Assembly: GCA_033064195.1 (NCBI GenBank)
Contig: JARBJD010000480.1
Coordinates: 1-43,800, forward strand
DNA length: 43,800 bases
Source of the DNA: Blattamonas nauphoetae
Lineage: Eukaryota > Preaxostyla > Oxymonadida
Reading direction: 5' to 3'
Positions within the stretch are counted from its first letter, which is position 1; the number at the start of each line of letters is the position of its first letter. The notes under the pieces are model-generated. The model searched no databases. It was given only the letters and a program-made list of their open reading frames with translations, and was not told the origin of the DNA. Shown here piece after piece: positions 1 through 11,382 of the stretch. The translations under genes were made by a program, and so were the position numbers.

Positions 1-149
1 AAGATCAGATAGCGTCAAGCTTCCTGTTCTTTCGTTCAGTCCTCACTCGGCCGTAGTGGTAGTGCTTCACTGACCTTGACCCGAACCAGCTAACACTTAC
101 AAAAACTGATCTACTAAACAACAGCTCGTTCCTTTCCATCCTCCTCACC

Positions 150-720
150 CTAATATCTCTACGACCGACCTAGGCTCCAGATTTCACGACACTTTTGTCA
201 GCCTGAGCAAGCTCCTAATGTTCACGGTTTTGCCTCTTCTGGAGTATTGTTCGAAAACAGATGGGAGGACTTCATCCGGGTGAACGAAGCGATCTTGGCT
301 GTCGTCGAGCGAGTTCAACGAAAGACCAGACTTGATGTGTCGGAATTAGCCTTTCCACCGCTCATTCGAGCCGACATCCTCTGGAAGTCACCAGTACCCT
401 TCTGAAAGTGGTTAAAAAGACAGAAGAACATTTACACAAACGTGTGTCAACGGGTATCCAATCATCTCTAACACTCGACATCATCCCGGAGAAATATGAA
501 TCGCTCTTCGTACTATCTGTTCCGCTTCTGCAACGATGTATTTCGTTCCTCCTGCACATTTGGACTGTATTCGCTTCACTTGTCGAAAGGGAACCTACAA
601 CAGTTTCTTCGATCGTGTCATTGCTCAGATTTGTGTCTCTGCTTCAAAATTGGCAACTGACCTTTGACTGGAATCACGTCGTTAGTCCACCTCTTCCACA
701 CTCTTCTCCATTCAAAGGAT
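150..720 (+). mobile_element. possible decayed LINE 3' end (reverse-transcriptase tail)
   Basis: Translated pieces in changing frames recall the C-terminal end of a non-LTR reverse transcriptase. Bases 211-250 give LLMFTVLPLLEYC, like the 'VLPxLEYC' block. Bases 291-325 give AILAVVERVQRK, like the 'IExVQRRxTR' block. Near 670 a WN dipeptide followed by VVS and FKG resembles the 'WNxLPxxVV..FK' ending. No frame stays open through the stretch, so any element here is dead and short. No poly-A tail or target duplication was seen. It could equally be chance similarity. Confidence 0.2.
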
Positions 721-929
721 CCCCGCCTTTGACATCTCTTCCAGTTTCTTGTCTCTTTCCGACGTGCCCAACATCAACCCGAAGCGGGTGTGGGTTTTTC
801 GACCTCACACACTCTCTCCTCGACGGAAAGAAGGCGTTTCTGCACCCTGTCGTTTCTTTGACTCGCTGCTTCGTTGCCAACCCCAATCTCCCTCTTCTGC
901 CCTTCTCCACTCTACTGCAACGGAGATAG

Positions 930-3900
930 GCGAACATAGTGTGTGAGACGGAGAGGTGGATTGGTGTGTTGTGTATGCTGTTTCTGCAGTTAATGTTGTC
1001 GACCAGAAAGCGACGAGAGACAAGGAAGATCGAGAGTGCGTTTGTGTATAGATGTTTTAAGATCTATCTGACGAATGACGATTTGTATGAGCAGTTAGAA
1101 GAGAAGATGAGCGAAGAGAGACGAAATAGAAGTACAGAATTCCAAACCAGCCGCTGAACAAGAAGAGCCAAAAGAACAAGCTGATGACGACAACGAACCA
1201 TTCCAATCGCATTCCTGACGGATGGAAGGAACCGATGTGGTCATGGTTGAGGAGGGAGAAAGGGATCTGCAGATCAAGATAACGCCTTTCATGATCTGAC
1301 TCCACCTCTCCAGCAACTCCTCCTCACAAAATGCCCACAGAACGGATTTGATTGCAGTGACACAGAGCCGATATTCTTTTTGCATTTCCGTCGTTTTCTG
1401 GTTTCAACGCATATCTATCCAGCAATTCTTATCGCATGTTGTTATCGTCGATTTCTCTTTCCTTCTTCCTTTTTCAATATAGTCGTCTCGAAATAGTGAT
1501 GCACATAATACAACCTACACCACAGTCAATCAGAGAAGTCCAGTTGAAATGAAAGGGTGGAGAAACATGATGGTCACCACTATTCCAATTAAAAAATGAA
1601 AAGTGTCCTTGTTCAGAACTCCCAAATTTAAGAAACCAGAAAGGAGCATTCACCAAGCAATGTAAAAGTGATCGTTGTGTGTTTATCTTCAGATGTTGTG
1701 GAGTTTGAGAAACGAAGGGAATCGATGAGCCTGGCTGAATCATAGCGACAGAAACGGCGAGGTTGGGAAAGAGGTATGTGAAGATGAGCAGGAGTGCTGT
1801 TTTGCCAATAAAAGAAGGCACACATAAAGGTTAAACGACAACAAACATCGAATCAAATCCTCCCTCGCTCATCACAGCAGTCGCAACTGAATATTGGAAA
1901 CTTTATCAATTACGATGAACCAGATTGCTGAAGAGATAGAAATAGCGATGAAAAAGGGGAAACAAACGTCCGATTATCATTATTGTCGATTGATCACGAT
2001 CCGGTTTGGACTGAAAAGTTCAGCATGTGTAATATGATGTCTTATTCTGACTATGAATCAGACCATGGACGACCAATCAAACAGAACATGTTGATTGAGT
2101 TCTGTTCACCGAGATCGCTTGAACGGAGTGTTAAGGTTGAATGAAGTTGCTGGCGGATGGAGATAAGTTGGATAGCGAGGAGGGAGAAGTGGATACCGCA
2201 GTAGTCTTTGGTTTATTTTGACCAGCAGCAGGTTTGGTTTCGGATTTGTGAGAGAAATAGGTGATCGATCTTTCTGCTCTCAGTGTTCTTTTGGTTTCGC
2301 TCTTCTTGTCTGTTCCATCACTCTCCTCTCAAAATACCACGGTGAGAAAACACGATCACCGTCCAAGCGTGTTTCTTGTATAGAGTACGGATTCTGGCCA
2401 AGCGGAGGATAATCACAGATATTGTCGCTTCTACATTATCAAAAGATGAGCATGCGCATTGTTCACAACAGCTATCAAATCCTCGTCGCCTACAGCCTTC
2501 CCCTCGCCCTCCTTCTTCCGCCACGTTTTCAGCGCTGTCATTGAGAGAATCTGGAGGATTGCCTGCTTTGTGATGGGATTTGAGAGAGAGGGGCAGTGAA
2601 AGGGAAGAAGAGAGATACCTGAATAGTTTGTCAATTGTATGCAAAATAGTCGCGTCTCGAATCGTTATCAGAACAGCGATTAATGCGAACGGTTGACTTT
2701 CTTTTTCGCTACGGAACGTGAGATCGTTTTCAAACGGTGGTAACCGGGTGCGCAACAAGTTGTTCCATCCCCGACGAGGTGCAATGAAGAGTAAACCCCA
2801 TGTGGACCAACAAAGTCGACAAGAGTGATTCGATTCTTCGGTTTCGGATGACAGTTTGGGGATTGGTTCCCGGAACGAGAACAATGACAGAGTACAAGTT
2901 CAACAGGGGACGATCATGGAACCAATCCTGGGTGGATGTGAAATGGCGGGAGTGTAGGCTACATTTCATTTTTACGAGATTGATGAGATGGGATTTTGAG
3001 ATGCTCCAAAAGTCGAGAGTGGGAAAGATAATCTGGTCACAATGGATCGTGCAGAGACGCAAGGAATTGTGTGGAGAGAGGACGGTCGAAGATGTGACAG
3101 TCAAAGACAGTCACGTTGAGAACGACGAACCTAAATGAGCAACCCACTTCTAGAAGAGTGGAGGCGATCGCAGAATCTGTTCATCTGTACCAGCAATCAG
3201 AGTATTCCAAACATCGAAGGGGAGTCCACGGAAATGAGTTGGAGTCATTCCAGCGAGGTAGTTTCGATGTGTCATTTGAGATTGAATCGTTCACAGCCTT
3301 CACACATTCAATCCCAGTTTCTGTGAGATTGAGAGACAGCTGTTGACAAGATAACTCCCATAAGAGCCGCTCTTTCGTGTTTCATCTTCTGTTCGAGTGT
3401 GTCTTCGAAGCCTTCCGAAAACAGAGATTACATCATCCGTTGTCCAGATTGGGCCGCTTCTGTGTCGGCTCTCATCTAGTCTCCGAGTGCAACGGTGAAG
3501 CTACGGAGAGGAACCCAGAGACGATCCATCCCATGAATAGAGTAACTTCAACCAATCAAGACAAGAATTATTCAGTTAGGGACAAACAATGGATATCAGG
3601 AGGAATTGATTGTGTGAGGTCTGGATTGAATGCCACTATTGACACATTTGGCAAAAAAATGACGAAAAACGAAAACAGAGGAATTAAGGTAAAATTACTC
3701 GAGTATCCGCTATAAGAAGACTGTGCTGCATCACTGGCCAGGAAACGAGAAACGATTGGGAGACAGCCGAAAGAGGGGAGTTGGTGGACGGCGATGAGTG
3801 TTCGATTGATTTTTGTTCGACTCCGTGTTCTAAGTGTTGTTCAGCTGACAGCGACACGTGCTGTTTGATCCAGCTTCCCAAAAAGTGTGGAGACATCGCA

Positions 3901-4690
3901 TCATCCTTGCTGTTCGGCCAATTCGGAGTGAAAGTGTGGGCGAGGCCTTTCAGCGAGTCTCCGAGATTGTTGGAGAATGCGGAGCAGGTTTATGATATGG
4001 GCATGAAGGGAAGGAACATTGCACGTCCAAATGGGAGAAAGGAGCGATTGTGGCCAGTTGTGAAGTGATAGATCGTTTTGGGTTGTTCAACATCGGCGAG
4101 AATAACCTCAATCTTCACAACAAATGAGCACAAGAGCAGTTGATGGCTGATGTGTGGGTGTAGAGCAGTTCAATTCGTTGGTATGTTCCGAGATTGGAGC
4201 GATGTCAAATCGAAGCTTGCCCATCGCTGGTCGGGCATCTCATCAGAACTGTCGGTGTGCATGTGCTCCCAAATGGCCCTCCCACACTTCCGAGCAGCAA
4301 TCTATAAATGTCACTTCGTCCACGTGAGTAGTGTTCCACTCTTGTCGAGTCCTTCGCACAATCCTATCTCTCACCATCCATGCCATCTCTATCACCGAAA
4401 TCAACAGAGAATGGACACGTATGGCCTAACCACTGCAAGATCGGTCGAATCTGACGGGATAGAAGAATCGGAGAGAAATCAAGATGAAAGGCAGAAATGA
4501 CGCACAAAATTGTAGAATCAAGAAATCAATGGCATGAACGGAGTGAACAACACACATGAAGTTGTATCCGTCAATCAGAAAGGAGAGAAGAGAAACAAGA
4601 AATCACTGTGTTGTAGTTTTGAAAATGCGGTAAATCACTCCACCCACATTGCCCAATCCAAGATCAAGCAAGTCCATCTCACTCTCTTCA
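930..4690. other. long stretch with no supportable gene
   Basis: Many short overlapping frames exist on both strands, but none carries a motif I recognise or a convincing chain of splice sites. A small acidic stretch (about 1080-1225, plus strand) and a short Lys/Glu-rich segment near 2440-2570 (minus strand) could be exon remnants. Minus-strand translation at 2730-3350 is Ser/Thr/Asn/Cys-rich and faintly recalls the beta-helix surface proteins elsewhere in the window. This is most easily read as decayed intergenic DNA. Confidence 0.4.
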
Positions 4691-4739
4691 GTATCCTTCA
4701 CGAAAGACAAGTGTGGTCAAGTTCTGGCAAGTCAGATCT

Positions 4740-6019
4740 TTCATTTCCGGTGCGATTGGGGTTGGTCTTTGCTGTCGAGCGATTCTGTCAATTCCGAACG
4801 ACGTTTCTTGCACAAAACAGTGAACTTGAAAGAGAACAAAAACGAGAGAAGCAAACACCGATTCTGACAGATTGGGAAAGACCAGAAACATAAAGCTGGC
4901 CAGCTTTCCCATTCATGAAGAATTAGACTGTTCGAGGTGTCGATTCCATGTCCACCTACATCCACACACAAGCTCCTTCCTTCAAATGTGAGTAGTTTAA
5001 CGGCAGTTCAGTGACGCGACGGGTGGATGGTGTCTTGAGGTTGATTCGACCAGTCGATGAAGAGAGTGAGAGAGAATCTGGAGATATGAGGAAAAGGGAG
5101 ACAAACTCTTAATATTACATCCAATGATTTCATCCACTTCGGTGTCAGGTGTAGTTGAGTCGAGAAGACCAATGAAGATTTCTCCAGGGTAGGTTGACAA
5201 CGATGAAGAAGAAAACGAGAAACAATCGGTTGCGGGAAGAGAGAGAATCGTCATAGTGACGGATACAATTCCCGTTGTGACAGGGTCTCCAATGAGAATC
5301 AAGCTGGTGTTTGTAGATCTTTTCGGAGTGATGGCACCTGCTGTACGAGTGATGATCGAGGAGCGCACGATGAAGTGGGAAGGAGCAGTGAAGAGTAGTG
5401 GAGGTAAGGCCATGAGTTAGATCGGGAAATGAATAGTTCCTTTGAAACCAGATGGAATGTGAAGAATGTGGAGATACGAACTTTCAGAAACTTTTGAACC
5501 AGTTTCATCGATGAATGATGATTGAAGAGAGGATTGGAAGCTTGATACGAAGATGGATTTCGCTCGATGAAGCTCTGTTTGTTCTGTCCAGGAAGGTCAT
5601 CACCACTGCGACCACAGTCGAGTGAGGAGATGACAATAGAGTGGAAATACTCTGAACAAAGCCAGAAGGCGATCTGGCTGAAGCGTGAACGATCCAGTCG
5701 AAGAAGGAACAAGGTCGATAACGAAGTTCGCTTCTTGTTCTGATTGTTTCCATGTTGGTTCAAGTTTCTTCAAAAATTGGACAGCTCTGCCTTGAAGGGC
5801 TTCATCAAACAGGTGTTCAGCTTACACAAGGGCAACAAGCGAACAGTAAATTCTCGATTTGTCCTCAATCGACAATTGTGCGTTGGGATCGAATGTGAGG
5901 AATGGTTCACGTTCTGACATGATTATTCCATCTGCTTCAGAGTTTTTGGGCATAATAGAACGATGTGGATTCAATTGATGAGGACATTCTTCTTGCATCG
6001 TTGATGACGGATCGATCAT
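4740..6019 (-). pseudogene. decayed armadillo-repeat / SPRY-like protein gene
   Basis: Read on the minus strand, the pieces follow the order of a family I associate with oxymonads. At 5830-6019 lies an N-terminal block (EREPFLTFDPNAQLSIEDKS, then SLVALV). At 5760-5828 is its continuation AEHLFDEALQGRAVQFLKKL. At 5590-5700 is an armadillo-like helix, SPSGFVQSISTLLSSPHSTV. At 5100-5400 is the first half of a SPRY/B30.2-like domain, including VTTGIVSVTMTILS and IFIGLLDST. At 4840-4995 is the second half, with VDMESTPRTVQFFMNGKAG, and at 4740-4850 the domain end, ETSFGIDRIAR and RPTPIAPEMKDL. The blocks lie in different frames. There is an in-frame TAA after ALV near 5828 and a TAG where the pattern expects Glu (near 4965). 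The armadillo part is much shorter than expected, so an internal deletion joined it to the SPRY-like part. This is a dead host gene. The domain assignment is firm by pattern; the cellular role of the family is unknown. Confidence 0.7.
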
Positions 6020-6201
6020 GCCCTTCTCTCATGATGATCCTCCATGAATCAAGGGCAGCATACAAAATCACAACACGATACGTCTCTCCACAATATTCAA
6101 GACATTACGTCTGTCCAATGTTGAGCAAAAGAGGGGAACTCTCTGTAAATACAGAATTGCGAAGATAACAGGATAAAAGTGTGGTGAATTAACATAGACG
6201 G

Positions 6202-7740
6202 CTAAAAGTCGTCGGGAGGGTTGAGTGAGTCCTCATCCTCCATATTCGCGGCAGTTTCCGGCGCAGTGATGTCCAAAATATGGCCAATTGGGACAGCGTC
6301 TGTGATAATGCCCATGTGGTCACAGCCACGGTACGTGTGGAATTCGACAAGCGAGGTGTCTCTCCACTTGCGGAGGACTGCGAAAGATGAGAAAAGAGTG
6401 GAAAATCAGGCGAGGGAAGGGAGAGCGAAAAGAATGGTAAGAAAGGGCACAGAACGAGAATGAACGGAAATAAGGCACACCACTGAGTGAAACAATCGGG
6501 ACTGTGCCGTCGCCATCCACGTAGTAATCAGAATGCGTGTCCGACCACCTGCGCGGATTGGTAGCATTCAGAATCACACCAGCAGTGGTTGTGACACCTA
6601 ACGACGACGAAGAAGCGCAGAAAAGAAGGAGACACGAATGATTGGCAGATAAGGCAACAAAAATAGAGAAAGATGGAGAGAGTGGGAAGGGCAGAAACAT
6701 GGATAAACACAGACCAATCGAGTACATCACGTGTGTCATCACCTTCGGCTTGACGAGAGGCTTGTCGGTGATGTTTCGAGTGTGTTGGATGTCTGTCTTC
6801 AAACCGGCCTTACCTCCCTGGTCGAATGTCCACGTCCTGTTCTTCATTGTGATGTTGCGCATAATGTCGCCTTTGCAAGCAGAGAGATGGGAGAGGGGGA
6901 GAGTGGGTGAAGGGAGGATATGTTGGAGGGGAGGAGGGGAGAGGACTGTGGATGTTTTGAAGATGAAAGAGAAAGCAGTGAATATAATGGAAGATGGAGT
7001 GGAAAGCATACTTTTGAGCTGGCCAACGACATAATTGTCGTCGAAGGTGTTCTTGCTGGGGATCATCCAGTGCAGACAGCCGCAATCTTGCGTCAGAATG
7101 TTGATTGTGGACTCCCCGAACTGTGACGGAAAGAACGGTAAAGATTGAACGAATATAACAGAAGAACAGCGTGAATCATCAATCATCCCAAAAAATAACG
7201 TTCATCTCTCCCTGCACACCCACGGGAACATCCACTTTCTTGGCGACGCTGAAGAACCAAACGCCATCGGAGCACCGCCGAAGGGAGCACCCGAAGAGAT
7301 GACAACAAAGATGTAAGCGTCGATCCAAGACTGATCAACGATGCCACTGGTAACAAAGCGGTGGGTGACGATGCCACAAGCACTGTGTCCGCCGAGCACG
7401 ACCTTGTTCTTGCTATTGCTGCAAGAAATTAGGGAGAGTGGGACACACACGCGGAAGGCCGTTTCGACAAGTTTTTTTAAGATCCTGGTCATCAGCTGAG
7501 GCAGCGTGGTCGAAGACATTGATGAGTCTCCAATCCTACGAACCAAGACTAGCAGAGAACAAATAAAGAATAAAACCGAAAGAGAGATATACGGGGACTA
7601 GCGTACAGATCCTTGCGCTCGACATAGTCCGCTTCTGAGAGAGTTTTCATCAACGTGTTGTATGCCTGCGTGAGCTTGCCCAGTCTGCTGTCACAATAAT
7701 TGACCCCATCCACAAACAAGAAGGAGAGTGGAGAAGATAT
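6202..7740 (-). CDS. LCAT-family lipase/acyltransferase, multi-exon, 5' end unresolved
   Basis: Lecithin:cholesterol acyltransferase-like alpha/beta hydrolase, expected to move or release acyl groups from phospholipids in the secretory pathway or lysosome-like compartments. Exons on the minus strand: 7593-7740, 7220-7548, 7012-7120, 6715-6870, 6481-6597 and 6202-6377 (TAG stop at 6202-6204). All introns are GT..AG (44-141 bases) and every phase agrees. A further 30-base in-frame intron inside the second exon (near 7420-7450) would give RVNSKNKVV. The nucleophile motif is VVLGGHSACG, followed by WIDAYIFVVISSGAPFGGAP as in LCATs. The acid motif is YYVDGDGTVPIVSL and the catalytic His lies in RGCDHMGII. 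So Ser, Asp and His are all present, although the usual GxSxG has Cys in the last Gly position. About 345 residues are accounted for. The usual N-terminal PG block is not seen; an upstream exon near 7750-7860 is possible. Introns have no intervening stops that break the spliced frame, so the gene may be alive. Confidence 0.82.
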
Positions 7741-7859
7741 CTGGAGGAAGGGAAGACAAGGAAGGAGGAGGAAGGGATGAGAATGAAGGGTTGATGATTG
7801 GCACGGGCAGAAAAGGTGCGTTCGATGACAGTGGTTGAGCACTACAAGGAGGGTTTGCT

Positions 7860-8285
7860 GGGAGAGAGGGATAGAGGAAAGGAAAAATGTGACAAAAGGT
7901 CTGAGAAGCAGAATATCTGAGATTGAGGTGAGATGACGAAATAGTGAGAACAGACTGTGTCCAGGATACTGATGGCTAATTAATTCATGACTACACTGCC
8001 GTAGACAGACAGCGAAATCGTAAAACGCCCTTTCCAGAAAATCTTGGACAGAATATCACTATTATGGTTCGATCAGAATCCTTTTCAGAGAAGAACGATC
8101 ATGGAGATCAGAACATCAAGAATCTCAATTAAAAAATACATATCATCTCAATTCGTGAAGGATTTACGGATTTTCGGAAAGTGTCCTTTTTCGGTTGAGA
8201 CCTATGATGTCAAAAATATTGTCCCATATCGAGCGGCATCGATCATGCTCATGGAGCAAGCACCAGATACATAAACCCAATTAGA
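7860..8285. other. intergenic stretch between LCAT-like gene and surface-protein fragment
   Basis: The two flanking genes are divergent, so this could hold promoters of both, but no motif was recognised. An open plus-strand frame at 8044-8274 has no family resemblance. The resemblance to surface proteins begins only near 8290, so the 5' part of that gene is absent here. Confidence 0.35.
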
Positions 8286-10276
8286 GTGAATTATTGTCTT
8301 TTCCACAATAATTTGGGATACGACCAAGGAAATGACGTGTCTCTAACAGCAAGTTGGTTCCAAGATGGGGTCGACCGATTGCTGATCTTCACGGATTGCT
8401 GGACAGTGTTATCTGAACCCAGAGTCGGTCGAAAGAACGAGACTCGGGACGGAGTGGACAAAACTTTATGTTCGCGGATCCATTACCCGGAGTTGGTGAC
8501 AGCGAGCCACGGCGGGGCGGATGACATGAAATGGTGCTGGGCAAACATCCACAAATGCCGAATAGTCGCTTTCTCGCTCGATGTGACGGAGTACGTTGCT
8601 GTGACGCATCTGCTGATCGAAGAGGGTGGATACGACGACAACGAGATGAGTGTGGCCACTACGAACTGTTCTGCAAGTCTTTCCAACAATCGCTTGTTCG
8701 TGTTGTGAACAACGTCGCCAGAATCATGTTTTATTCGTCTGTCGAGCTGGGATTCGACGCGATCATGCCGAAACCACTGGCAATCACATCTCGAACCCAT
8801 CCGGGTGAAATGAGTGTCCTTTCGAGTGGACGAATTGTGCAAAGTCACGCGGGAACCACCACACTCGACACGATCCTTTTCTCTCTCCCAGCCACTTCAA
8901 CGCGAACTGAGCTGTTTCTTGTGACGAGTGGGAAACTGAACGTGAAATCGTGCTCGCTTTCGTCTGTTTCGGGAACGATTCCGTTTGGAGTCCTGAATGT
9001 GACGGGAGGAACTGTGGAACTGTTGTCTTTGACTCCTTCTGCGCAAACCGTCTCGACTCTTCCGTTTTCTTTTGATGGGACGACCAAAACAAGTCTGACT
9101 TCGCTCTCCCTGACAGACACAAACACACCATCAAACGAATTGATGAAGATTGTCGGAGCGATGCAATCATCACCAATCATAATCAAGAATTCGGAATTCT
9201 CGAAAACAACAGCAACCCAACAGCAGATCCTCTCGACGCAGAATCAATCTGCTCCAATCTGTTCGTGGTCATCTGGAGCACTCTCGTACGCAACATGCAC
9301 AGCCATTATCACCTCCACCCGACTCGCTGGACTGACAAATGGCGGGATTGTTGTGATTGGAGCGACCGTCACACTGGCACAATGCACATTCCAGCAGAAT
9401 GGAAAGACCCCAACCGACGCAGACTTCCCGTCGCTTCAAAGGAACATCGTATGCAGTGGGGGAGGAAGCGTGATTGTGAGTTCGGCTGCTGGAGGAGATG
9501 GTGTTGATCCTGACTCCCATTTCTGGATTTCAGAACACGACTGCACTGTGACGCTTCCGAATCCACAGTCGAACACGCCATACGCCGCTCCAACACTATC
9601 AGATGCTGTTTATTCAGCCAACGACACCCATCTCACCGCCGCACTGACAGGAACCCTTCTCTTCCCGTGCGGATTGAAGTTGAGCGTGTTTGACATGCCC
9701 GAATACCTCGTTGATCGGAAAACAGTGGTGTCTGAGATTGTGGAAGTGAGTTGGACAGAAACTGAAATCTCGATTGTCTTGGATCGAACTGATTTCCCAA
9801 CTTTGAACGAGATGCTTGCGTGGCGAGCAGCTGTGCTGTTCGGGCCAGACAACTCGAAACAAACAGACGCAGTTCGAATCAAAGATGGAGAAGAATTCCT
9901 TGTTCCCATCCCGCCCCCTCCACCCCCACCACCCGCCGACCCAACACCAGATCCACCCCCAACTGACCCAACTGATCCCCCATCTCCTCCTGTTGACCCA
10001 GTCGACCCAAAGGACCCCGCAGAAGGCGGGCTGAAGTTCCCGATGTGGCTGATTGGGATGATTGTTGGTGCCCTCGTCGCAGCTGTCGCTGTCGTCGTTG
10101 TTGTGATTGTCGTTCGTCGCAACTCGCAGCCAAAACATAGTGTGTATCTCTACATTGAATTGGATGAAGAGAATTCGCACCAACCAGGTCGATTCGAGAC
10201 AGCAACGATGAATTGTGTGAAACTGGAATGCACCCTCGCTCTGGAAGCGTTGAAAAGTCAACTCATAGATCAATGA
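8286..10276 (+). CDS. 3' part of a beta-helix type I membrane surface protein (5'-truncated, one frame change)
   Basis: The 3' portion of a large secreted protein with a C-terminal anchor. At 8286-8670 the frame gives NNLGYDQGNDVSLTASWF, a Cys/Trp-rich linker and IHYPELVTASHGGADDM. At about 8670 the frame changes by one base, and it then stays open to a TGA at 10276. The long part is Ser/Thr/Asn-rich with short alternating strands (for example LNVKSCSLSSVSGTIPFGVL), as in right-handed beta-helix surface proteins. A Pro stalk of P, D and T (about 9910-10020) follows. A single membrane helix at 10037-10110 (WLIGMIVGALVAAVAVVVVV) ends with a stop-transfer RRN and a tail of about 50 residues. No signal peptide or start is visible upstream, so the copy is 5'-truncated. 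Either it is a pseudogene, or the frame change is a sequencing slip and the 5' exons are missing. It is convergent with truncated copy A at 10559-11382. Confidence 0.65.
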
Positions 10277-10458
10277 CAGCAAAATGTTGGACCATATCTT
10301 ATTGCTCTTTGTGATCATACCCCTTTTTCCATTTTCAACTCGACCAGAATCCCGTCTCATTAATAACTCTCGTCTTTTGACCCGAAACAATTATTTCATC
10401 ATTTCACATCATTTATTCTTCTCAATCGGTTCTATAAACTATTATATCAACGAAACAA

Positions 10459-10556
10459 ATGAGATCTGCGTGTAGACTTTCAGATCTGCGCCTAGACCGA
10501 TCTGCAGATCTGCGTCTAGACTTTTTCAGATCTGAGTCTAGACCTACCCAGATCAG
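10459..10556. repeat. short tandem array of AGATCTGCGTCTAGAC-type units
   Basis: Four and a half diverged units of about 20-24 bases begin at 10462, 10482, 10506, 10528 and 10550. Each contains AGATCTG followed by CTAGAC or a variant. The array sits exactly where copy A of the six-exon gene loses its last exon; the last unit merges with the GATCAGACC that is the reverse complement of the intron-5 donor region. It may have formed at, or caused, the breakpoint. Confidence 0.75.
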
Positions 10557-10558
10557 AC

Positions 10559-11382
10559 CCAAGTGAGTGAGTGGCTGGTGTCGACAACGAACTGTCTGAA
10601 TGCTGATCAAACAAATAACAACGAGAATAACGAGAACAGCAGAAAGAAGGAGAAAGAGAAAAAATGAAGAAAGAGAGGAACAAACGGAGGAGAGCGCAAG
10701 CAGAGAAGGAATCAAGTCACTCCGAAGTCGAGGTCGTCCTTCCGACACCGATGTCACCATCACGAAAATCACACTCGACAGAACTCCCTGAACACACACA
10801 ATCCATCGCAAAATCAATCAAAAAGAGATTCACAAAGAGAATCAGACATATCATCATATGGAGAGAAGAAGAGAGACACACAGAAAGAGTGGATGAACAG
10901 TCTGAGGAAAGACGCTCCGAAAATCTCTCCAACAATCCACTCCGAATCCCAATCGAACTTCGTTCTTTCATTTTTGTTGGTTCTGAGATATCCAAACACG
11001 GTTGATGAAATCACATAAATGTTGAAGAATGTGTTCACAAAAAAAGCATCAATCATGAGGAAAGCATGTGACAGACCTGATGTGAGAATGTTGAACACAG
11101 AATGAGCGATCTTGAAGTGGACAGTTTCATCGCCATTCTTGAACTCACTTTCACATCTCCTGAATTCCTCCATCTGAAAGGAGATTAGTCCAAGATGATT
11201 GGTGATTATTCAGCAGATACATAATGTCATGATAAGGAAGGGAGAAGGAACGAAAACGATGCACAACAATAACGTGCGTGAGTTGATTGACATGTGTCAG
11301 AGAAGAGACAAACCAGTCCATCTGCGGTGGAACCAGTGCCATGTGTGTTTGAAATGGTTGATTGTGCTTGAGTCGGAAGCAT
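10559..11382 (-). pseudogene. copy A of the six-exon armadillo/SPRY-like gene, last exon missing
   Basis: Exons 1-5 align base for base in length with intact copies B and C. They are exon 1 at 11314-11382 (69 bases, start MLPTQAQSTISN), exon 2 at 11077-11173 (97 bases, MEEFRRCESEFKNGDETV), exon 3 at 10882-10982 (101 bases), exon 4 at 10686-10787 (102 bases, GVLSSVIFVMVTSVSEG) and exon 5 at 10559-10602 (44 bases). All splice sites remain and no exon frame is broken. The large sixth exon, with the coiled coil and SPRY-like domain, is absent: a few bases past the exon-5 donor the sequence runs into a short AGATCTG tandem repeat and then the tail of the neighbouring surface-protein gene. Differences from B and C in exons 3-5 fall mostly on third codon positions, which confirms the reading frame and suggests the copy was constrained for part of its history. 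If transcribed it could give only a short N-terminal fragment. Confidence 0.75.

Noticed and set aside
408-929. 173-codon plus-strand frame as a gene
   Set aside because: No motif, competing frames on both strands, and weak LINE-tail resemblance fits the stretch better.
2318-2884. 188-codon minus-strand frame as a gene
   Set aside because: A plausible donor (CAG|GTATCT) and acceptor exist inside it, but no phase-consistent splice gives a recognisable protein; composition is low complexity in part.
10422-10817. Apparent multi-pass membrane protein on the minus strand
   Set aside because: The hydrophobic stretches are pyrimidine-rich introns read through; only exons 4 and 5 within it are coding.
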